Positions 17,601 to 25,900 of a stretch of DNA of 64,000 nt are shown piece by piece. The translations under genes were made by a program, and so were the position numbers. This stretch comes from Olsenella intestinalis (GTDB lineage: Bacteria; Actinomycetota; Coriobacteriia; Coriobacteriales; Atopobiaceae): the NCBI RefSeq assembly GCF_023276655.1, contig NZ_JALGRK010000001.1, positions 515,501 through 579,500 of the forward strand, given 5' to 3'. The number at the start of each line of letters is the position of its first letter. Within the stretch, counting starts at the first letter, position 1. The notes beneath the pieces are model-generated. The model was given only the letters and a program-made list of their open reading frames with translations, ran no database searches and was not told the origin of the DNA.

Positions 17601-19677
17601 CGTAGTCTCGGCCAAGTCCCTGCCCGACGCCCCGCCTGCCCCCATCGTCGACTCCGCGACCGCGACCACCCTCGTCGTTCGCGTCGAGGACGGCCAGCAG
17701 TACAGCGTCGACGCCGGTGCCCACTGGGTCACGCCCGCGGCCGGCGCGGCCACCCACGTCTTCGAGGGCCTCACTCCCGGCACCGAGCAGCGCGTCGTGA
17801 CCCGTCTCACCGAGACGGACGACGCCTATCCCTCTCCCGCGAGCCCCGACACCAAGGTCGACCTGCCCCTGCTGAAGCTCGACGTCACAGAGCCCGAGGG
17901 CTACCGCCGCACCTACAGCGGAGAGGAGCAGCAGATAGTCGAGACGGCTAGCAAGCCTGAGGGCTGCACCGAGGTCCGCTACGGCGTCGGGGTCGACGAC
18001 GACCTCGGCTACATGCCAGACCCGCCCTCCGCAATCGTGGTGGGCGACTACCCGGTGCGCGTCTGGTTCGTGGCCGACGAGACCCACGAGGACAAGGTCG
18101 TCGTCGTCCAGGGCGAGATCGTCCGCGCCGACAACGCCTGGGTCGACGGCCCCACGGCCCCCGGCTGGGTCGCCGGCCAGGAGCAGCCCGCGCCCACGGC
18201 CACGGCCAGGTTCGGCGCCCCCTCCTTCTGGTACGCGCCGGCCGGCTCCGACGAGTTCACCCCGACGCCTCCCACCGAGCCGGGCGACTACACCGTGCGC
18301 GCCACGGTCGACGGCACGCCCAACTACTTCGGGCTCGACTGGTCCTCGCCGCTCAAGGTCCAGGCAGACACCATCACCTACCTGCCCAACTCGATCCTCG
18401 CGTCGGGCTCGACCGATCCCACCGAGGGAAAGACCGGAGACGTCGCCAAGGTCGCCGGCTGCGGCTTCTCGTGGAAGCAGCACCGCTTCGCCGGGTGGAA
18501 CACCGCACCGGACGGCTCGGGCGACTCCTTCGCGCCGGGCGCCGACTTCACCCTCACGGCCGGCGACGACGTGCTCTACGCCCAGTGGGACCCCGTCGGC
18601 GAGCTCGCCTACGACGGCAACGGCGCCGACTCGGGCTCCGTCGCGCCGCAGCCGGGCCGCGCGGGCGACTCCGTCACGGTCGCGGCCAACGGCTTCGCGC
18701 GCCGCGCGTGGCGCTTCGTCGGCTGGAACACGGCCGCCGACGGCTCCGGCCGCGCCCTCGCGCCGGGCGACCCCTTCGAGCTCGCCATCGGCGGCGACAT
18801 CCTCTACGCCCAGTGGGGGACGCGCCAGCTCGCGGCGGAGCTCCCCGAGGGCGCCGTCATCCCAGGGGTGCTGCCGGCAGAGCCCAGACCGACCGTGCGC
18901 GACGCCGCGGGCGACGGCCCGACCCCCGTGGAGGGCGTCGACTACACCCTCTCCTGGGAGGGCAACGCCGCCCCCACCGAGGGCGCGCGCCCGGCACGCG
19001 TCACGGTGACGCCCACGCCCGACGGAGCCTACGCCCTCTCCGACCCCGTCACGCTCGAGTTCGAGATCCCGCGCTCGCTCGGCCGCGTCGTGCAGGAGGA
19101 GGTCCCCTCCAACTGGGGCGGCGCCCGCATCGGCCAGGGCGACGACGCCATCGCGGCCGCGGTCCCCCTGACCCGCGACGAGGCGGAGCGCGTCGGCGCC
19201 GGCGCGACCGCCTACGTCAGCGTCACGGTCGCCGACGTGACCGACACGATCGACGCCGCCCTCGCCGAGCGCATCCACGCCGCGGCGCCCGCGACCGCAA
19301 GCCCCGGGGCCTACCTCGACGTCCGCGTCCGCGTCCGCCTCGACGACGGCGAGGCGCGCGAGGTCCACGAGCTCGCAAGCCCGCTGACCGTCGACCTCTC
19401 GCTCCCCGACGAACTCTCCGGTTCCACGGTCGCGGCCGTGGTCCGCGAGCACGACGGCACGGTCCAGGCGATCGACTTCGAGGCCGACGGCGCCGCGCTG
19501 CGCGCCTCCTCCGACCGCTTCTCGATCTTCGAGGTCGCCGTCTCCCCCGACGCGAGGGGCGCTCGCCCGCTCGCCAAGACCGGCGACTCGACCGCGCCCG
19601 CCGTCCCCGTGGCGCTCGCCGCCCTGGCGCTCGCCGCGCTCGCGGCGGCACTCCGCGCGAGGCGTCGCGAGCAGTAG
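11656..19677 (+). CDS. Giant sortase-anchored surface protein 1
   Basis: 2673 residues. Signal peptide (MKRNSTSSKLLAIALAVAL..., likely cut near residue 31), then a Pro/Ala-rich stretch to about 120. Residues 122-255 form the domain that starts PAIDETR, contains GAFPEGTTLVVREAD and ends FSVYAIVGE; such a domain is common in Gram-positive adhesins. There follows an InlB B-type repeat (GYAFTGW), an aromatic, Cys-containing block at about 522-877, further B-type repeats (GYHFGGWAT, GRHFAGWAT), beta-rich modules, and two more GWN repeats near 2260-2390. The anchor is LAKTG (2639-2643), a hydrophobic helix and RARRREQ. It is expected to be exported, cut by sortase and linked to the wall; adhesion is inference. 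No sortase gene is in the window. RBS and start (GGAGGTACGTGCCATG) are shared with genes 2 and 3. Confidence 0.88.
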   Translation: MKRNSTSSKLLAIALAVALVGGLWPQGAAGAAEPAGAPPADAAVALPAPATPDGAAPTDQAAPTAGDASTPAPDEAPAEKSAPPAEEAPADDKAAAAATPDLAQPAAAPEPAPVADAQPASPAIDETRVAENGVAVEVHAPAGAFPEGTTLVVREADSRDAMAAAEAAGAVRGRATDARAVDVSFVRDGRELEPAGTAPVRVSLRAINAVRGEAFSAIHVRDDGQAEVVDKGATASRADFDATDFSVYAIVGENIKYQSWEFYNAAGELHFAVSVKTTDYEGADKESQAAQRLAATGVPAVFAGDDTTEFVGWYLKGADGSWGEAWSGYPDTVSFDGSVTRVYAKYRDKKHYVSYHSAVDSDADGTFDTFPIIHVVEVNAGENLAVSAGTPLFVTPAGTANVGWSTRNGAASSDTDVYGYGGESQLAVNADTDLYPIIEGGYWVSFDSAGGTGVDSQFVSEGKTARRPADPTRKGYAFTGWVNGEGAPFDFATPVTAATTLTATWEEAQTTYRLHFYLQGAEPKATVEEDYALDANYYYEVPATTGDVISLSQNDSNISAAIRASYSENGGAIPDYYVNVNLLSAENAKNITVASDGSTVFTVYLDRIWYYLKTGGKGGNKSYAWRWGQSLYDYYQHKYQSARADDMRIMLQYAGKTAQYVEYRAARNGAVLSSPFGLYQCCRQYSANPPATGIPCGTTLTTGESKVDSTDWTYDAYHHYEKLDTTGTGADSDFEVVHMPYKSVHNHANVVLNYTGFSYLRSTNTGLYSDSSIKNRIVPKKFNGKTSEPYHIWYSRNKHDVIWNENGGPEAQDLKSIYFGTDITDTQATLADGTTYVAYDKDPDQDGFVRPTTMTDSTGEHWFEGWHKVNTLVDSLYSFDGVTMPDKDIVLYAAWTDARCKVTYDLAGGSLAQDVTLRNRDASAGEKSATDVLKYGEQATSLSSAQITPPEGSGELLGWTYERDGQDVTWSFANEVHSDVTLRAVYAPEGATTTSYHLAYDAGGGDAGVAPTDGNAYLKGATAFMPSGAALSQGGRPFLYWRDASGDAHYAGSRYTVSGDATLTAVYSSTADAASGRTDLTYDYNYGSMSPNTSLAALTPDGSATREVYVNQAMDLDEVGYHDVSGATPVGYTFSGWYADADRTSRLADVIVDASSAAGENRVFAGWTRNAYQVAFDKNDDLATGEMPPEDFQYDIEAGLTPLDFSETGFSKTGYHFGGWATTASGDAVYADKAPVTNLTATDGATVTLFATWEANPYHVSFNKGADAASGTMATQDLTYDAAATPLSANEFSNKGRHFAGWATEAGGASAYADEESVQNLTSENDGTVELFATWDANTFQAAPIEGSFTYDGGAHTPEPRVTGEGGAVLTKDVDYELVYSNNVNAADATADAAPTVTVRAKAGGDYQYAPDVTLHFTIGKATWDAVDATKATTTQSVVTTTLSGESPTAAPTSTDERSGTLALAGYDSAKPVEYSLDAGATWQDLPADGRLSGLAAGDVSLRYKEDANHFASAPIVAEVLYGVRGNVTWDYNYAYVEGASIREAVVNDTPQERSSAGMLYLLANGAAQAGYPITVTGATDAGRDDTLTHAYGTYALDGLSKRVSYTLSLKPTVANSAGTAQIETGSYAATQRGDDFDVAYVGVGNFDGKWSVSVESTEADGYADLEGVYVKVFWASRDEAEQQDASLYEVVSQQNDATLGTYCAVSGSGAARAATGSLPVWKLNTDGFPSRYRARVMGFRVGGVDYPCSQYFLSSLESPLYYDAEKDDGSTQGQDPMRVTVSGLQVPMVALDLNDGGATPAAALPEGTANHVLGSPATAPATGWRVAQAAVEAIRPAWEGHEFEGWYESANPTAGDRLAGDVEGLASRKTLYAHWSENQGAPEGLTTTRLTAQRDPANDAVLTDGSGAPLTNDDGTITGVTDAMEWRRRADDGTWPDAWTRVGAGEKSVSGLSAGTYQVRYAATTATDAAWARNVGEPAEVVVSAKSLPDAPPAPIVDSATATTLVVRVEDGQQYSVDAGAHWVTPAAGAATHVFEGLTPGTEQRVVTRLTETDDAYPSPASPDTKVDLPLLKLDVTEPEGYRRTYSGEEQQIVETASKPEGCTEVRYGVGVDDDLGYMPDPPSAIVVGDYPVRVWFVADETHEDKVVVVQGEIVRADNAWVDGPTAPGWVAGQEQPAPTATARFGAPSFWYAPAGSDEFTPTPPTEPGDYTVRATVDGTPNYFGLDWSSPLKVQADTITYLPNSILASGSTDPTEGKTGDVAKVAGCGFSWKQHRFAGWNTAPDGSGDSFAPGADFTLTAGDDVLYAQWDPVGELAYDGNGADSGSVAPQPGRAGDSVTVAANGFARRAWRFVGWNTAADGSGRALAPGDPFELAIGGDILYAQWGTRQLAAELPEGAVIPGVLPAEPRPTVRDAAGDGPTPVEGVDYTLSWEGNAAPTEGARPARVTVTPTPDGAYALSDPVTLEFEIPRSLGRVVQEEVPSNWGGARIGQGDDAIAAAVPLTRDEAERVGAGATAYVSVTVADVTDTIDAALAERIHAAAPATASPGAYLDVRVRVRLDDGEAREVHELASPLTVDLSLPDELSGSTVAAVVREHDGTVQAIDFEADGAALRASSDRFSIFEVAVSPDARGARPLAKTGDSTAPAVPVALAALALAALAAALRARRREQ
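13217..14285 (+). other. Divergent AT-richer block inside giant gene 1
   Basis: Codons about 522-877. Outside it, genes 1 and 2 are almost identical; inside it DNA identity largely disappears while length, frame and some anchors (DANY, FTVYLDR, RWGQSL, RNKH, WNENGGP, YVAYDKDPD) persist. Codons here use A/T endings freely (aaa, aat, tta, cat), unlike any neighbouring gene; 13,900-14,250 is the most AT-rich coding stretch in the window. This suggests replacement by recombination from another source. Confidence 0.8.
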
Positions 19678-19723
19678 GGGAGCGCGACATCCGCGCGTCC
19701 TTCGGGGCGGGGTGCCACCACGG

Positions 19724-19763
19724 CGTCGTGTTCGACCGCCTGCAGGAGCTGAGCTTCGAGTAG
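19724..19763 (+). pseudogene. purB 3'-end remnant at the duplication junction
   Basis: Forty bases matching purB 11409-11448 (one visible change, GAGCTTC for GAGATTC), including the stop TAG at 19761-19763. They have no upstream gene and mark where the second copy of the 8.3-kb unit begins. Confidence 0.92.
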
Positions 19764-19787
19764 GCGCGACCAACAATCCGATGGCGC

Positions 19788-19820
19788 GCGGGGCCCGGCG
19801 ATCCAGTCGCCGGGCCCCGC
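19788..19820 (+). terminator. Terminator hairpin after giant gene 1
   Basis: Perfect 14-bp stem GCGGGGCCCGGCGA/TCGCCGGGCCCCGC with a short loop, then TTCAT. It derives from the purB terminator by the duplication. Confidence 0.75.
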
Positions 19821-19970
19821 TTCATACCGCCCACACCTCGCACGTCATCGGCCGAAACATGCCGCCTAGCTCCCGTTATGTAGACCCAGTTGCCACCCGC
19901 ATGGCATCATTAAGACAACAATGGGTGAACTGCGCCTCGCCCCCGACGGGCGAGCCGGGAGGTACGTGCC

Positions 19971-22900
19971 ATGAAACGCCACTCCACCTCGAGCAAGTTC
20001 CTTGCCGTGACGCTTGCCGCCGCGCTGGTCGTCGGCTTTTGGCCGCAGGGCGCGGTGGGTGCCGCCGAGACGGACCCGGCCCCGGCCGCGGATGCCGCCA
20101 CGCTCCCCGCAGAGGCATCTTCGCCGGCGGAGCCCGCGGCCGCCGAACCCTCGGCCGAGCCGACGGAGCCTTCGCCCGAGGAACCTGCCGCAACTGAGCC
20201 CGCGCCCCAGGATAGCGCTGCCGAGAAGAGCGCGCCCTCTGCCGACGCGACGTCCGGGGAAGGCGAGTCCACCGCGACCCCGTCCGCCGGCTGCACCTCC
20301 GACGCCGCCTCTGTCGGCGACTCCGCCAACGAGCCCTCCGCCCCCGCTGCGCCCGCGATCGACGAGACGCGCATCTCCGAGAACGGCGTCGCCGTCGAGG
20401 TGCACGCCCCCGAGGGAGCCTTCCCCGAGGGCACCATGCTCGTCGTGCGCGAGGCCGACGCGCGCGACGCGATGGCCGCCGCCGAGGCCGCCGGCGCCGT
20501 GCGCGGGCGCGCCACCGACGCCCGCGCCGTCGACGTCTCCTTCGTGCGCGACGGCCGCGAGCTCGAGCCTGCCGGCACCGCCCCCGTCCGCGTCTCGCTG
20601 AGGGCAATCAACGCCGTCCGCGGCGAGGCGTTCTCAGCAATCCACGTGAGGGACGACGGCCAGGCCGAGGTCGTGGACAAGGGCGCCACCGCGAGCCGCG
20701 CCGACTTCGACGCGACCGACTTCTCCGTCTACGCGATCGTCGGCGAGGACATCAAGTACCAGTCGTGGGAGTTCTACAACGCCGCGGGCGAGCTCCACTT
20801 TGCCGTGAGCGTCAAGACCACCGACTACGAGGGGGCCGACAAGGAGTCCCAGGCGGCGCAGCGCCTGGCGGCGACGGGCGTGCCTGCCGTCTTCGCCGGC
20901 GACGACACCACGGAGTTCGTCGGCTGGTATCTGAAGGGCGACGACGGTGCATGGGGCGACGCCTGGGCGGGCTATCCCGACACGGTCTCCTTCGACGGCA
21001 GCGTCACGAGGGTCTACGCCAAGTACCGCGACAAGAAGCATTACGTCTCCTACCACAGCGCGGTCGACTCCGACGCCGACGGAACCTTCGACAAGTTCCC
21101 GATCATCCACGTGGTCGAGGTCAACGCAGGCGAGAACCTCGCCGTCAGCGCGGGCACCCCGCTCTTCGTCACGCCGGCCGGCACCGCGAACGTCGGCTGG
21201 TCCACGCGCAACGGCGCGGCCTCATCGGACTCCGACGTCTACGGCTACGGAGGCGAGTCGAAGCTCACCGTCGACGCCGACACGGACCTCTACCCGGTCA
21301 TCGAGGGCGGCTACTGGGTCACCTTCGACTCGGCCGGCGGCACGGGCATCGACAGCCAGTTCGTCTCCGAGGGCAAGACGGCCAAGAGTCCTTCCGACCC
21401 CACGCGCAAGGGCTATGCCTTCACGGGCTGGGTGGATGAGAAGGGCGAGGCCTTCGACTTCAAGACGCCCATCACCACCGCGACCACTCTCCGCGCAACG
21501 TGGACTGAGGCGGAGACGACCTACCGCCTGCGCTTCTACCTGCAGGGAGCCGAGCCGAAGGACACGATCGAGGAGGATTACTCGTTCGATGCCAACTACC
21601 ACTTCGAGGTGACGGCTACCACGGGCCAGACCCTCTCACTCTCGGCTGATGACCCCGCCGTTGTCCAGGCTATCGCGGATCACTACACCGTCTCTGGTTT
21701 TGCCTACTATTTCGTCAACGATGCCCAGCTTCAGCTCGAGAATGCCAAGGGCCTCACGGTTGCAGCCGACGGGTCGACAGAGTTCACCGTGTATCTCGAC
21801 CGCATGTACTACTACTGGGGCAACGCGAACTTCAAGCGGCGCTGGGGCCAGAGCCTGGAGGGTGTGTTCAGGGGCCTTTCGCCCAGCAACTTCAACAACA
21901 AGAAACGCCTGAAGTTCCAATGCGCGGGCTACACCATTCTGTGGATGGACTATCCCGGAAACTTTGCGAGCGCCACGCCCAGTGGAATATACGGATCTAT
22001 GGCGGGCTACGGCGCGAAGGATCCCAGTTTGTTATATTGCGGTGCCACATTTAGCTTTAGCGTGGTCAACGCGACCAATCTCGAATGGAAGTACAACCGC
22101 AACGTCTACCTGGAAAAGCTCGACTCCACCGGCGAGGACGTCCAGTCGAACTACGACACAGTGTCGCCCCAGCCCATCTTCTGGGGAGACCATGGCGAGT
22201 GGGCGTGTAATCCGGGCTATGAGGGCTTCACCCTGCTGCGTTGGAGCAGTAACGTTCGCTGGATCAATTTTAGCGGAGGCGGCAGGCGCCTCGTTTGCAC
22301 CTTCAAAGGAAGCAAGAGAAGCCAGCAATACTATCTCTGGTACACGCGCAACAAACACAACATCCTGTGGAACGAGAACGGCGGGCCCGACGCGAGTGAC
22401 CTGACGGCGATTCCGTACCAGAGGAACCTTACGGGCACGGCCGCCCCGCTCGCCGGTGGCAGCGGCTCCTACGTCGCCTACGACAAGGACCCCGACGAGG
22501 AGGGCTTCGTACGTCCCACGGTCATGACGGACGCCACGGGAGACCACTGGTTCAACGGCTGGCATAAGGTGAACACTCTCGTCGACCAAACGTACTCCTT
22601 CGACGGCGTGACCATGCCTGACAGCGACATCGTGCTCTACGCCGACTGGACCGACGCGCGCTGCAAGGTCACCTACGACCTCGCGGGAGGGACGCTCGCA
22701 AAGGATGCCGAACTCAAGAACCGCAGTGCATCGGCAGGCGAGAAGAGCGCGACCGACGTGCTCAAGTACGGCGAGCAGGCGACGAGTCTCTCGTCCGCGC
22801 AGATCACGCCTCCCGAGGGAAGCGGCGACCTGCTCGGCTGGACCTATGAGAGCGCGGGGCAGGACGTCACCTGGAGCTTCGCCAACGAGGTCCACTCCGA

Positions 22901-25900
22901 CGTCACCCTCAAGGCGGTCTATGCCCCTGAGGGCGCGACCACCAAGTCCTACAAGATCACCTACGCTGCCGGCGAGGACGCGACGGGCACCGCACCGACC
23001 GACGACAACACCTACCTCAAGGGCGCGACGGCCTTCATGCCGAGCGGTGCCGCGCTCCGCAAGGACGGCAGGCCCTTCCTCTACTGGCGCGACGCCTCCG
23101 GCGACGCCCACTACGCGGGCAGCCGCTACACCGTGAGCGGCGACGCCACGCTCACGGCGGTCTACTCCACCGAGGCCGACGCCGCGTCCGGCAGGACCGG
23201 CCTGACCTACGACTACAACTACGGCTCGATGTCCCCCAACACCTCGCTCGCCTCCCTCACGGCCGACGGCTCCGCGACGCGCGAGGTCTACGTCAACCAG
23301 GCCATGGACCTCGACGAGGTCGGCTACCCCGACGTCTCGGGCGCCACGCCCGTGGGCTACGCCTTCTCCGGCTGGTACGCCGACGCCGCCCGCACGAGCA
23401 GGCTCGGCGACGTCATCGTCGACGCCTCCTCGGCCGCCGGCGAGAACAGGGTCTTTGCCGGCTGGACCAGAAACGCCTACAAGGTAGCCTTCGACAAGAA
23501 CGACGCCCTCGCCACCGGGGAGATGGCGCCCGAGGACTTCGAGTACGACATCGCGAAACCGCTTTCGCCCCTCGGCTACTCCAAGGCCGGCTACCACTTC
23601 GACGGCTGGGCCACGACCGCCGCGGGCGACGCCGCCTACGCCGACAAGGCGCCCGTCACCAACCTCACCGCCACGGACGGTGCCACGGTCACGCTCTTCG
23701 CGACGTGGGAGGCGAACCCCTACCACGTGAGCTTCAACAAGGGCGCCGACGCCGCGTCGGGCACCATGGCCACCCAGGACCTCACCTACGACGCCGCGGC
23801 CACGCCGCTCTCGGCCAACGCGTTCTCCAACAAGGGCCGCCACTTCGCCGGCTGGGCGACCGAGGCCGGCGGGGCCTCCGCGTACGCCGACAAGGCGAGC
23901 GTCCAGAACCTCACGACCGAGAACGACGCCACCGTCGACCTGTACGCGACCTGGGGCGACAACACCTTCCAGGCCGCCCCGATCGAGGGCGCCTTCACCT
24001 ACGACGGCGGCGCCCACACCCCGGAGCCGCGCGTCACGGGCGAGGGCGGGACCGTCCTCACCAAGGACGTCGACTACGAGCTCGTCTACAGCAACAACGT
24101 CAACGCCGCCGCCGCGACCGATGCCGCCGCGCCGACCGTGACCGTCTGCGCCAAGGCCGGCGGCGACTACCAGTTCGCCCCCGACGTCACGCTCCACTTC
24201 ACCATCGGCAAGGCCACGTGGGACCCCGTCGACGCGACCAAGGCGACCACCACCCAGTCGATCGTGACCGCCACGCTCTCCGGCGAGGCGTCGGCGCCAA
24301 CAGACGAGAAGAGCGGCACCCTCGCCCTCACCGACTACGACGGCGCGAAGCCCGTCGAGTACTCGACCGACGCGGGCGCGACCTGGCAGGACCTGCCTGC
24401 CGACGGCAGGCTCTCCGGCCTCGCCGCAGGCGACGTCTCCCTGCGCTACAAGGAGGACGACAACCACTTCGCGAGCGCGCCGACGGTCGTCGAGGTCCTC
24501 TACGGCGTGCGCGGCAACGTCACGTGGGACTACAACTACGCCTACGTCGAGGGCGCGTCCATGCACTCGGCCGTCGTGAACGACACGCCGCAGGAGCGCT
24601 CGAGCGCGGGCATGCTCTACCTCCTCGCGGGCGGCGCGGCGCAGACGGGCTATCCCGTCACCGTCACCGGCGCGACCGACCCCGGCCGCGACGCCACGCT
24701 CACGCACGCCTATGGCACCTACTCGCTCGACGGGCTCTCCAAGAGGGTCAGCTACACCCTCTCGCTCAAGCCCACGGTCGCCAACTCCGCCGGAACGAGC
24801 CAGATCGAGACCGGCTCCTACGCCGCCACGCAGCGCGGCGACGACTTCGACGTCAACTACGTCGGCGTCGGCAACTTCGACGGCAAGTGGGCCGTCTCGG
24901 TCGAGTCGACCGAGGCCGACGGCTACGCCGACCTCGAGGGCGTCTACGTCAAGGTCTTCTGGGCCTCGAGGGACGAGGCGGAGCAGCAGGACGCCTCCCT
25001 CTACGAGGTCGTCAGCCAGCAGAACGACGCCACGCTCGGCACCTACTGCGCCGTGTCGGGCTCCGGCGCCGCTCGCGCGGCCACGGGCAGCCTCCCCGTC
25101 TGGAAGCTCAACACCGACGGCTTCCCCTCGCGCTACCGCGCCCGCATCATGGGCTTCCGCGTCGGGGGCGTCGACTATCCCTGCGCCCAGGACTTCCTCT
25201 CCTCGCTCGAGAGCCCGCTCTACTACGACGCCGAGAAGGACGACGGCTCCACGCAGGGCCAGGACCCCATGCGCGTCACCGTCTCGGGCCTCGCCGTCCC
25301 GATGGTCGCCCTCGACCTCAACGACGGCGGCGCCACCCCGGCGGCCGCGCTTCCCGAGGGCGTCGCCAACCACGTCCTCGGCAGCCCCGAGGCCGCGCCC
25401 GCCACCGCCTGGCGCGTCGCCCGCACCGCCGTCGAGGCCGCCCGTCCCGCGTGGGACGGCCACGAGTTCGAGGGTTGGTTCGAGAGCGCGAGCCCCACGG
25501 CCACCGACCGCCTCGCGGCAGACGTCGAGGGCCTCGCCTCCAGGAAGACCCTCTACGCACACTGGTCCGAGAACCAGGGCGTGCCCGAGGGCCTCGCCGC
25601 CACGCGCCTCACGGCCCAGCGCGACCCCGCCAACGACGCGGTCCTCACCGACGGCTCCGGTGCGCCGCTCACCAACGACGACGGCACCATCACCGGCGTG
25701 ACCGACGCGATGGAGTGGCGCCGCCGCGCAGACGACGGCACCTGGCCCGACGCGTGGACGCGCGTGGGCGCGGGCGAGAAGAGCGTCGCCGGCCTCTCGG
25801 CCGACACCTACCAGGTGCGCTACGCCGCCACCGAGGCGACCGACGCCGCCTGGGCGCGCAACGTCGGCGAGCCCGCAGAGGTCGTGGTTTCGGCCAAGTC

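Larger units (their letters stand above)
11409..19723 (+). repeat. 8.3-kb tandem duplication, copy 1
   Basis: Runs from inside the 3' end of purB through giant surface gene 1 to CCACCACGG at 19723. The same order (purB tail, terminator, leader, gene, ending at CCACCACGG) recurs at 19724-28005 with an offset of 8,315 bp at the left edge. Identity is near-complete by eye in the flanks, the leader and most of the gene, and is broken in the central block. Confidence 0.9.

Noticed and set aside
14281-19776. 1831-codon open frame on the minus strand opposite giant gene 1 (and a 2056-codon one at 22032-28202)
   Set aside because: These are by-products of very GC-rich codons; composition is Gly/Arg/Val/Ala noise, with no ribosome site or domain, while the plus-strand frame has a signal peptide, repeats and anchor.
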